Assembly: GCA_012842725.1 (NCBI GenBank)
Contig: DUSG01000202.1
Span: 1-11,272 of the forward strand
Direction of reading: 5' to 3'
Length of the DNA stretch: 11,272 nt
From: Clostridiales bacterium
GTDB taxonomy: Bacteria; Bacillota; Clostridia; Lutisporales; Lutisporaceae
Shown: in pieces, positions 1 to 6,064 of the stretch
Numbering within the stretch: position 1 is the stretch's first letter
Layout of the letters: every line of letters begins with the position of its first letter
Notes under the pieces: generated by a model
The model's input: only the letters and a program-made list of their open reading frames with translations
What the model was told of the DNA's origin: nothing
The model's database searches: none
Position numbers and translations under genes: made by a program

Positions 1-22
1 CAAAGTCAATACCCATCAAAAG

Positions 23-52
23 TTGTAAAAATATAGCTAAAAGAAGGATAAT
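23..52 (+). promoter_or_regulatory. Possible sigma-A promoter upstream of the MBL nuclease gene
   Basis: TTGTAA (23-28) and GATAAT (47-52) are separated by 18 bp. They match the sigma-A -35 and -10 consensus at 4/6 and 5/6 positions. A second GATAAT lies at 54-59. A start near 60 would give a leader of about 55 nt before the ATG at 118. The region is so AT-rich that chance matches are expected. It could also be the 3' end of an upstream gene, so this is only a candidate. Confidence 0.3.
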
Positions 53-117
53 AGATAATTTAAAAGAATATAAATTTATAACAATTGTTAGTTTTATTTA
101 TTTATTGGGGGTATTAT

Positions 118-1740
118 ATGAAAATAAGCTTTTTAGGTGCTACTGAAATGGTCACCGGTTCATGTTATTTATTGACAACAGACAAACATAAGATCCTAAT
201 CGATTGTGGTTTATTCCAAGGTGATTCTGATTCAGATGATTTGAACAGAAATCAATTTGATTTTGATCCAGCCAGCATTGATTTTCTTTTATTGACTCAT
301 TCTCACATAGATCACAGTGGTAGGATACCGCTTCTCGTAAAAAGGGGATTTAAAGGGAAAATATTATCTACGAAAGCCACTTTTGAATTATGTTCAATTA
401 TGCTGCCAGATAGCGGCTATATACAAGAAATGGACGTAGAGTGGATTAACAGAAAAAGGATAAGAGCAGGTAAAACTTTGATCCAACCTCTTTATACTTT
501 AGATGATGCTGAAAAGTCTTTAAAATACTTTCAAGTAATAAACTATGATGAAATAATCAAACTGACTGATGAGATTGAGGTTAGATTTAAAGATGCAGGT
601 CACGTGTTAGGTTCAGCAATAATAGAATTATGGATTAAAGAGAAAGACAAAAAGATTAAAATAGTCTTTTCAGGAGATTTAGGGAATAAAGATATACCTA
701 TAATGAAAAATCCTTCTATTGTAGATGAAGCTGATTATCTTATAATGGAAGCTACTTATGGAAATAAAGTACATGGCAGCATAGAAAATACTCTTTTGTT
801 TTTATTAGATATTATAATTCATACAGTCGAGAACGGTGGAAATATAGTGATACCATCCTTTGCAGTAGGACGTACACAAGAAATTTTATATATGTTAAAC
901 ATGTTAAAAGAAAGCGAGTACTCAAAAATAAAAGATATCCCTGTATTTGTGGATAGTCCTTTAGCTATAAATGCAACCAATATATTTAAAAGTAATGAGG
1001 ATTTATTTGATGATGAAACTAAAGAGTTAATTAGAAAAGGTGATAATCCTTTTGAGTTTCCTAATTTAATATTTACAAAAACTGCTGAAGAATCAAAAGC
1101 AATAAATTTTCATGAAGGTAGTTGCATAATAGTGTCTGCTAGTGGAATGTGTGAAGCAGGAAGAATAAGACATCATTTGAAGCATAATCTTTGGAGAGGC
1201 AATTCCTGTGTAGTTTTTGTTGGTTATCAAGCAAAAGGCACATTAGGCAGAAGGATACTGGATGGAGAGAAAAAAGTAAAAATATTTGGTGAAGATATAT
1301 ATGTAAACTGCAAAATATATAATCTAAATGTTTTATCAGGTCATGCAGATCAAAAAGGATTGTTAGAATGGTTTTCCGCAATTAAAAAGAAACCTGTTAA
1401 AGTATTTTTAACTCATGGGGAAGAAGATGCTTTATTATCTTTTTCCAAATTATTAAAAGAGAATTTTAATATAGAAGTAGAAATAGCTAGTATGGGCGAA
1501 ACAGTTGAAATTGAGTCAGTTGAGGAATCAATAAGTATAATAGCAGAAAAGCCATCAATTACTCATAAGGCTGATTTAAATGTAATTTATGATATAGAAT
1601 CTATACTTAATTCTATAAGAGAAACTTTGATCAATAATAGTGTTTTAAATGATATAAACAAAGCTAAATTATTATTAGAAAAAATGGAAGATATACGTTC
1701 TCAACTAAAGAATTTAGATAATTTTATAAAAAATGCATAA
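118..1740 (+). CDS. MBL-fold/beta-CASP metallo-hydrolase with RNA-specificity domain (putative ribonuclease)
   Basis: This 540-residue protein belongs to the metallo-beta-lactamase/beta-CASP family (CPSF73-like, TTHA0252-like), zinc-dependent nucleases that mostly process RNA. The N-terminal MBL part carries HSHIDH (61-66), GHVLGSA with His162, and FSGDLGN with Asp187, which are the expected metal ligands. The beta-CASP insert runs from about 205 to 370, with Glu211 in LIMEATYG as motif A. The C-terminal MBL/RMMBL part carries SGHAD with His409 and THGEED with His433 (motifs B and C), so the active site looks complete. Residues 475-540 form a charged, probably helical tail beyond the catalytic core and have no motif I recognise. 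I chose ATG 118 because GGGGG (107-111) lies 6 bp upstream and the protein then begins with the family-typical MKISFLGA. An in-frame TTG at 85 would add 11 hydrophobic residues with no support. There is no signal peptide, so it is cytoplasmic. The family assignment is secure; an RNA rather than DNA substrate is inferred from the family. Confidence 0.9.
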   Translation: MKISFLGATEMVTGSCYLLTTDKHKILIDCGLFQGDSDSDDLNRNQFDFDPASIDFLLLTHSHIDHSGRIPLLVKRGFKGKILSTKATFELCSIMLPDSGYIQEMDVEWINRKRIRAGKTLIQPLYTLDDAEKSLKYFQVINYDEIIKLTDEIEVRFKDAGHVLGSAIIELWIKEKDKKIKIVFSGDLGNKDIPIMKNPSIVDEADYLIMEATYGNKVHGSIENTLLFLLDIIIHTVENGGNIVIPSFAVGRTQEILYMLNMLKESEYSKIKDIPVFVDSPLAINATNIFKSNEDLFDDETKELIRKGDNPFEFPNLIFTKTAEESKAINFHEGSCIIVSASGMCEAGRIRHHLKHNLWRGNSCVVFVGYQAKGTLGRRILDGEKKVKIFGEDIYVNCKIYNLNVLSGHADQKGLLEWFSAIKKKPVKVFLTHGEEDALLSFSKLLKENFNIEVEIASMGETVEIESVEESISIIAEKPSITHKADLNVIYDIESILNSIRETLINNSVLNDINKAKLLLEKMEDIRSQLKNLDNFIKNA

Positions 1741-1821
1741 TAGAAGAGATTAATGCGATTAAATAATATTTATGCATTTGAGAAAAATAAAGTTAGATAA
1801 ATTATTTCTGAAGGTGATCAA

Positions 1822-2367
1822 ATGCTGAACAATTTCAAAAATGAAGAGTTAGTAAAAGTTCAGGGCAAAATTTATCCCTTAGTAGGAGGAAGATTGAGAT
1901 TAGCTCATGAAGATAATGCTAATTTAAGTATAAGGACAAAAGTTATTTCTTACGATAGTGAAGTTGCTATAGTTCAAGCCACGGTAAAAACAGAAAAAGG
2001 GTTGTTTAATGGGCTTGGAAATGCTTCTGTAAAAAGAGATAAAATCTTGTCACATGCTTTAATAGAATTGGCAGAAACAAGAGCTATAGCGAGAGCGTTA
2101 AGGTTTGCAGGATACGGAATAGAATTTACTGGATTTGAAGAAATTGAAAATTATAGAGGTAATGATGAAGAACCGGCTACTAAAACACAGCTTCAAAGCA
2201 TTTTCACCTTTGCAAGAAGTATCAATATTTCTGACGATGATTTAAAAGATATTATCATAAGAGCAACAGGGAAAAGCTCTACAAAAGATTTAACAAAAAA
2301 AGAAGTCAAATTAATACTTGATATACTTGCTGAAAAGAAAGAAAGAAATCAAGATTTCATTATGTAA
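1822..2367 (+). CDS. Small protein, putative Rad52/ERF-like single-strand-annealing or ssDNA-binding protein
   Basis: This 181-residue protein is soluble and has no signal peptide. Residues 9-70 look like alternating beta strands (GKIYPLVGGRLRLAHE, then strands around 36-66). They are followed by a helix with the conserved-looking motif AETRAIARALRFAGYG (84-99). That strand-then-helix pattern resembles the core of Rad52/Sak/ERF/DdrA-type annealing proteins, where an Ala/Arg-rich helix (ARKRALR-like) follows the sheet. A linker of about 103-118 leads to a small helical module (119-172: TKTQLQSIFTFA, then DLTKKEV). Similar modules occur at the C-termini of phage recombination proteins. AAGGTGA at 1811-1817 supports ATG 1822. 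The gene is 81 bp after the MBL nuclease gene with no clear terminator between, so the two may be co-transcribed. The role in recombination is inferred from motif memory only; I am not sure of the exact family. Confidence 0.85.
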   Translation: MLNNFKNEELVKVQGKIYPLVGGRLRLAHEDNANLSIRTKVISYDSEVAIVQATVKTEKGLFNGLGNASVKRDKILSHALIELAETRAIARALRFAGYGIEFTGFEEIENYRGNDEEPATKTQLQSIFTFARSINISDDDLKDIIIRATGKSSTKDLTKKEVKLILDILAEKKERNQDFIM

Positions 2368-2389
2368 TTTAATATTTATAAGTTTATTA

Positions 2390-2418
2390 TTGTATGAATA
2401 AAATTTCTATAGTATAAT
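2390..2418 (+). promoter_or_regulatory. Probable sigma-A promoter for the livHMGF(-miaB) operon
   Basis: TTGTAT (2390-2395) and a perfect TATAAT (2413-2418) are separated by the ideal 17 bp. The -35 matches the TTG core only. The site begins 22 bp after the stop of the preceding gene. Transcription would start near 2425 and give a long leader of about 190 nt before livH, which contains the inverted repeat at 2543-2580. A second TATAAT at 2500-2505 lacks a well-spaced -35 (TTGAAT at 2473 is 21 bp away). Confidence 0.5.
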
Positions 2419-2542
2419 GAATAAGACAAATTGAAGAAAACGACATGTGTGCTTCTATGACGAACAAATTGTTTGAATGTATACAATTTTTATACGAGTT
2501 ATAATTTTGTAATATAAAAATCCATGTTTTATTAGGCTTTAT

Positions 2543-2580
2543 TTTAAATAAGCTTCCTATAATATGGAAGCTTATTTAAA
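2543..2580. repeat. Perfect 15-bp inverted repeat in the livH leader
   Basis: TTTAAATAAGCTTCC (2543-2557) and its exact reverse complement (2566-2580) flank the 8-bp loop TATAATAT. In RNA this makes a 15-bp stem ending 17 nt before the livH ribosome binding site. It lacks a following T run on either strand, so it does not look like an intrinsic terminator. It could be an operator, an mRNA 5' stabilising hairpin, or half of a leader switch: AGGCTT (2534-2539) could pair with AAGCTT (2550-2555) in competition with the main stem. Confidence 0.8.
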
Positions 2581-2616
2581 TAAAATATTATAAACTTAGG
2601 TGGTGATTTAGTTCAT

Positions 2617-3507
2617 ATGACTCCAATAATGTTTTTACAACATTTAGCCAATGGGATTTCCCTTGGTAGCCTTTATGCACTAATAGCAATAGGTTATACA
2701 ATGGTTTATGGTATTTTAAGATTAATTAATTTTGCCCACGGGGATATTTTTATGATGGCCACATATTTTGCATTTTTTGGCGTATTTTTTGGACTACCTT
2801 GGTATATTGCATTTCCAATTACGATAATATTAACAGTTTTATTAGGAATGGGTGTGGAGTTAACAGCATATAGAAGTTTAAGAGATGCACCTAAAATATC
2901 AATAATGATATCAGCTATAGGAGCATCATTTTTACTAGAAAACCTTGCCATAGTTATATTTGGTGGTAGGCCAAAGGCTTTCCCCACTGAGGAGATTTTC
3001 ACCAAAGTGGTACATGTGGGTGATATAGCTGTACAAAGGTTAACTTTTATAATACCTGTTGTTACTGCAATTTTATTAATAATGTTATCCTATTTGATTA
3101 ATAAAACTAAAACTGGTATGGCAATGAGAGCAGTTTCAAAGGATCACGAAACAGCTAGACTTATGGGAATTAATATCGATAGAACAATATCTACAACTTT
3201 TGCTATAGGTTCTGCTCTTGCTGCAATAGGTGGAATAATGTGGGGATTAAAGTTTCCACAGATACAACCTTTGATGGGTGTCATGCCTGGTTTAAAATGT
3301 TTTATAGCAGCTGTTATTGGTGGAATTGGTAGTATTACCGGAGCTGTTATAGGAGGCTTCTTTCTTGGTGTAAGTGAGATTATGCTTGTAGCTTTTTTCC
3401 AGAGCATGACAGGATATAGAGATGCTTTTGCATTTATTATTCTAATTATAGTTTTGTTATTTAAGCCAACTGGTATCATGGGAGAAAAAATTTCAGAGAA
3501 GGTGTAG
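2617..3507 (+). CDS. livH: Branched-chain amino acid ABC transporter permease LivH
   Basis: This 296-residue protein is one of the two membrane subunits of the high-affinity leucine/isoleucine/valine ABC importer. It is highly hydrophobic, with about eight membrane segments. Family hallmarks are GYTMVYGILRLINFAHGD (26-43), a cytoplasmic coupling loop MRAVSKDHETARLMGIN (170-186) that contacts the ATPases, and the Gly-rich CFIAAVIGGIGSITGAVIGG (228-247). Length is usual for LivH. ATG 2617 is preceded by AGGTGGTGA at 2598-2606, about 10 bp upstream. It is the first gene of livHMGF, with livM starting 3 bp after its stop. A substrate-binding protein would be expected nearby but is not in the window, so amino acid specificity is inferred from the family; related Liv-type systems carry urea or other amides. 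Confidence 0.93.
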   Translation: MTPIMFLQHLANGISLGSLYALIAIGYTMVYGILRLINFAHGDIFMMATYFAFFGVFFGLPWYIAFPITIILTVLLGMGVELTAYRSLRDAPKISIMISAIGASFLLENLAIVIFGGRPKAFPTEEIFTKVVHVGDIAVQRLTFIIPVVTAILLIMLSYLINKTKTGMAMRAVSKDHETARLMGINIDRTISTTFAIGSALAAIGGIMWGLKFPQIQPLMGVMPGLKCFIAAVIGGIGSITGAVIGGFFLGVSEIMLVAFFQSMTGYRDAFAFIILIIVLLFKPTGIMGEKISEKV

Positions 3508-3510
3508 CAT

Positions 3511-4566
3511 ATGAGGAAAAGGGATTATTATTTGACTGGTGTAACATTAATTATTCTTGCAATATTTTTGTATATTGCCGATATGTATTTCGATGCATAT
3601 ATTGTTAGGATATTAAACCTATGTGCAATATATACAATCTTAGGGTTAAGTATGAATCTCATAAATGGCTTTACAGGTCTTTTTTCTTTAGGACATGCTG
3701 GTTTTATGGCTATAGGAGCTTATACTACTGCTATACTTACTCTTTCTGTTGATGCAAAGGCACAAAATTTCTTCATGGAACCTATAATTGCTCCTTTAGC
3801 TAATGTAGAATGGCCGTTTTTCCCAGCACTTTTGCTTGCGGGTATTTTATCTGCATTAGTCGGTTTTTTAATAGGTGCGCCTGCTTTAAGGCTTAAAGGT
3901 GATTATTTAGCTATAGCTACATTGGGTTTTGCTGAAATAATTAGAGTTATATTTACAAATACTCAGAATATTACAAATGGGGCACTTGGATTAAAAAGGA
4001 TACCACCGTATACAAATTTATGGTGGAGTTATGGTATCGCAGTTTTTACAATTGCTATTATGGTTTTACTAATAAATAGTAGTTATGGTAGAGCATTTAA
4101 AGCTATCAGAGAAGATGAAATTGCAGCAGAAAGCATGGGTATAAATTTATTTAAACATAAAGTGATGTCTTTTACTATTGGAGCCTTCTTTGCTGGTATC
4201 GGCGGAGGTCTTTTAGGTAACCTATTAGGAACTATAGACCCAGCCATGTTTAAATTTACTTTAACATTTAATATTTTATTAATTATTGTTTTAGGTGGTA
4301 TGGGCAGTATAACCGGTACTGTTATTTCAGCGTTTTTAGTTACCATATCTTTAGAAGCTCTAAGATTTTTAGATCAACCTATAAACCTTGGTTTCTTTGT
4401 AATTCCTGGAGTAGCAGGAATGAGAATGGTTGTATTTTCAGTTTTGCTTATGATAGTTGTGTTGTTTTATAGACATGGACTTATGGGAAATAAAGAATTT
4501 AATTGGGATAAATTTCTACAAGTAATAAAGTTTAAAAAACCTCTTCTAAAAGGAGGTAAAAATTAA
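3511..4566 (+). CDS. livM: Branched-chain amino acid ABC transporter permease LivM
   Basis: This 351-residue membrane subunit pairs with LivH to form the translocation path of the Liv-type importer. Recognisable segments are LNLINGFTGLFSLGHAGFMA (49-67 region), RLKGDYLAIATLGFAEIIRV (127-146), the coupling loop FKAIREDEIAAESMGIN (196-212) and LIIVLGGMGSITGTVI (257-272). It has roughly nine to ten membrane helices, then a short basic cytoplasmic tail (KFKKPLLKGGKN). ATG 3511 lies 3 bp after livH, with AGAAGGTG (3497-3504) inside the end of livH as ribosome binding site. Its stop TAA shares one base with the livG start (TAATG). The codons for its tail also form a hairpin over the livG ribosome binding site. 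Confidence 0.93.
   Translation: MRKRDYYLTGVTLIILAIFLYIADMYFDAYIVRILNLCAIYTILGLSMNLINGFTGLFSLGHAGFMAIGAYTTAILTLSVDAKAQNFFMEPIIAPLANVEWPFFPALLLAGILSALVGFLIGAPALRLKGDYLAIATLGFAEIIRVIFTNTQNITNGALGLKRIPPYTNLWWSYGIAVFTIAIMVLLINSSYGRAFKAIREDEIAAESMGINLFKHKVMSFTIGAFFAGIGGGLLGNLLGTIDPAMFKFTLTFNILLIIVLGGMGSITGTVISAFLVTISLEALRFLDQPINLGFFVIPGVAGMRMVVFSVLLMIVVLFYRHGLMGNKEFNWDKFLQVIKFKKPLLKGGKN
4539..4557 (+). promoter_or_regulatory. Hairpin covering the livG ribosome binding site
   Basis: ACCTCTT (4539-4545) can pair with AGGAGGT (4551-4557) through seven base pairs including one G-U, closing a 5-nt CTAAA loop. The right arm is the complete livG Shine-Dalgarno sequence AGGAGG (4551-4556), 9 bp before ATG 4566. 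The left arm lies within livM codons. Ribosomes finishing livM would open the hairpin, so livG translation is probably coupled to livM. The pairing is seen in the sequence; the coupling is inferred. Confidence 0.5.
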
Positions 4567-5336
4567 TGGAAATGTTAAGAACTGAGAATGTCACAATGCA
4601 ATTCGGAGGTTTGACTGCTGTAAAAGATTTTAATCTCACATTAAATAAAGGAGAAATAGTAGCTTTAATTGGTCCTAACGGCGCAGGCAAAACCACTGCT
4701 TTTAACATTATAACAGGGGTATATAAACCAACAACGGGAAAGATATATTATAAGGGAAAAGATATAACAAATATGGGTCCTCATAACATTACTAAACTTG
4801 GTATTGCAAGGACTTTTCAAAATATTAGGTTATTTAAGAATCTAAGTGTTCTTGATAATGTATTGATTGCAAACCATTTGCACGTGAAATCTAATCTTTT
4901 TGAGGCTTTATTGAGGGTACCTAAATATAAAAACGAGGATAGAAAAATGTTAAAAAAATCTTTGGATTTGTTAGAAATGGTAGGACTAATTGATGTTAAA
5001 GATGAGAAGTCTTCCTCACTACCATATGGTATGCAACGTAGACTTGAAATAGCGAGAGCTTTAGCTACTGAACCTGAAGTATTGCTTCTTGATGAGCCAG
5101 CAGCAGGAATGAATCCAAAAGAGACTGAGGATCTTACAAAATTTATTAAACAGATTAGAGATGATTTTGATCTTACAATATTTATGATTGAGCATCATAT
5201 GCAGGTTGTAATGGGAATATCTGAAAGAATCTATGTATTAGACTATGGAATTACCATTGCACATGGCAGCCCAAATGAAATACAAAGCAATCAGAGGGTA
5301 ATTGAAGCATACTTGGGGGTGGATGATAATGCTTAA
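4566..5336 (+). CDS. livG: Branched-chain amino acid ABC transporter ATP-binding protein LivG
   Basis: This 256-residue ATPase subunit works with LivF on the cytoplasmic face to power the LivHM permease. Visible motifs are Walker A GPNGAGKTT (36-44), the Q-loop in RTFQNIRLF (Gln85), the signature LPYGMQRRLEIARA (152-165), Walker B VLLLDEP (172-178) with Glu177, and switch His210 in FMIEHHM. The signature is the divergent LPYGx form usual in LivG rather than LSGGQ. The Asn-Pro-Lys-Glu-Thr stretch after Walker B (AAGMNPKET) is also typical of LivG. Its start overlaps the livM stop by 1 bp, and its last 8 bp overlap livF. The ribosome binding site is perfect but lies within a potential hairpin. 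Confidence 0.95.
   Translation: MEMLRTENVTMQFGGLTAVKDFNLTLNKGEIVALIGPNGAGKTTAFNIITGVYKPTTGKIYYKGKDITNMGPHNITKLGIARTFQNIRLFKNLSVLDNVLIANHLHVKSNLFEALLRVPKYKNEDRKMLKKSLDLLEMVGLIDVKDEKSSSLPYGMQRRLEIARALATEPEVLLLDEPAAGMNPKETEDLTKFIKQIRDDFDLTIFMIEHHMQVVMGISERIYVLDYGITIAHGSPNEIQSNQRVIEAYLGVDDNA
5315..5331 (+). promoter_or_regulatory. Ribosome binding site and start of livF
   Basis: GGGGGTGG (5315-5322) lies 6 bp before ATG 5329. This selects 5329, giving MLKIENLVVAYGG, over the in-frame TTG 5302 and ATG 5323. TTG 5302 would add nine residues that read out of the livG coding end, and ATG 5323 directly abuts the ribosome binding site. Confidence 0.7.
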
Positions 5337-6045
5337 GATAGAAAACTTAGTAGTTGCATATGGAGGAATAGAAGCGTTAAAAGGTATCAGTTTAGAAGTT
5401 GAAGAAGGAAAAATAGTAACTCTTGTAGGCGCAAATGGAGCTGGGAAAAGTACTACATTAAGAACTATAACAGGTCTTGTAAAACCAAGGAGCGGTACTA
5501 TCACATATAATGGTATAAATCTTCTAAACATGAAAACTCAGGATATAGTAAAACTAGGAATAACTTTAGTTCCTGAAGGGAGAAGAATATTTCCTAATCT
5601 TACCGTCCTTGAAAATCTTAAATTAGGTGCTTATTTTAGAAAAGATGTGGATAATATAAAAAGAGACTTGGAATGGGTATATAGTCTATTCCCCAAATTG
5701 AAAGAAAGAAGTTGGCAAATGGCCGGTACTTTATCAGGTGGGGAACAGCAAATGTTAGCAGTTGGAAGAGCTCTAATGTCAAAACCGAAATTATTGATGA
5801 TGGATGAACCATCTCTTGGTTTAGCTCCATTAATAGTAAAAGAAATATTTAATATTATTAAGGAAATTCATAATCAAGGTGTTACAATATTATTGATAGA
5901 ACAAAATGCTAATGCAGCATTGCATATAGCTGATGTTGGATATGTTATAGAAACAGGAATTATTAAGCTTAAAGGAGAAGGCAAAGAACTTCTTAATAAT
6001 GATGAGGTAAGGAAAGCTTATCTAGGTGAAAATGTTTCTAATTAA
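5329..6045 (+). CDS. livF: Branched-chain amino acid ABC transporter ATP-binding protein LivF
   Basis: This 238-residue protein is the second ATPase of the Liv-type importer. Motifs are Walker A GANGAGKST (34-42), LVPEGRRIFPNLTV (80-93; Glu83 in place of the Q-loop Gln), a canonical signature LSGGEQQMLAVGRAL (135-149), Walker B LLMMDEP (155-161), and LLIEQNANAAL (188-198). In the last of these, Gln192 takes the place of the switch His. Both substitutions are family-typical for LivF. Together with the divergent LivG signature they suggest that the two ATP sites of the dimer are not equivalent. The start overlaps the livG stop by 8 bp (ATGCTTAA), favouring coupled translation. No terminator is seen before miaB, 19 bp downstream. 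Confidence 0.94.
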   Translation: MLKIENLVVAYGGIEALKGISLEVEEGKIVTLVGANGAGKSTTLRTITGLVKPRSGTITYNGINLLNMKTQDIVKLGITLVPEGRRIFPNLTVLENLKLGAYFRKDVDNIKRDLEWVYSLFPKLKERSWQMAGTLSGGEQQMLAVGRALMSKPKLLMMDEPSLGLAPLIVKEIFNIIKEIHNQGVTILLIEQNANAALHIADVGYVIETGIIKLKGEGKELLNNDEVRKAYLGENVSN

Positions 6046-6064
6046 TAAATTGAGGTTGGTGTAA

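Larger units (their letters stand above)
2368..2616 (+). other. Gene-free region (249 bp), leader of the liv operon
   Basis: This is the longest stretch without a gene. It holds the promoter candidate at 2390-2418, two copies of ACAAATTG (2426-2433 and 2464-2471), a weak 7-bp stem AAATTGT/ACAATTT (2466-2472 with 2483-2489), the perfect inverted repeat at 2543-2580, and the livH ribosome binding site AGGTGGTGA (2598-2606). I see no T-box consensus, no convincing CodY box, no small ORF with a good ribosome binding site and no terminator for the upstream gene. Confidence 0.7.

Noticed and set aside
85..117. Upstream TTG start for the MBL protein
   Set aside because: It would add 11 hydrophobic residues. 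The GGGGG ribosome binding site and the family N-terminus support ATG 118.
3..146. Open plus-strand frame from the window edge to TGA 144-146 (47 codons), possibly the end of an upstream gene
   Set aside because: It has no recognisable motif, would overlap the MBL gene by 29 bp, and competes with a promoter-like sequence. A run of this length is possible by chance in such AT-rich DNA.
1778..1805. Promoter TTGAGA-N16-AATTAT before the 1822 gene
   Set aside because: The -10 is poor, and the start would fall on the ribosome binding site itself.
2400..2440. CodY-box-like sequences near the liv promoter
   Set aside because: The best matches to AATTTTCWGAAAATT have five or six mismatches, which is expected by chance at this base composition.
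2461..2475. LexA/DinR-like box CGAAC-N5-GTTTG in the liv leader
   Set aside because: The Gram-positive LexA box needs a 4-bp spacer (CGAAC-N4-GTTCG). This one has 5 bp and an imperfect right half, and liv genes are not expected in the SOS response.
2590..2610. T-box-like AGGTGG before livH
   Set aside because: It is the livH ribosome binding site. The rest of the T-box consensus and the specifier and antiterminator structure are absent.
3144..3479. Long minus-strand frames inside livH, livM and mutS
   Set aside because: They are shadows of strongly recognised plus-strand genes and have no ribosome binding sites or family motifs.
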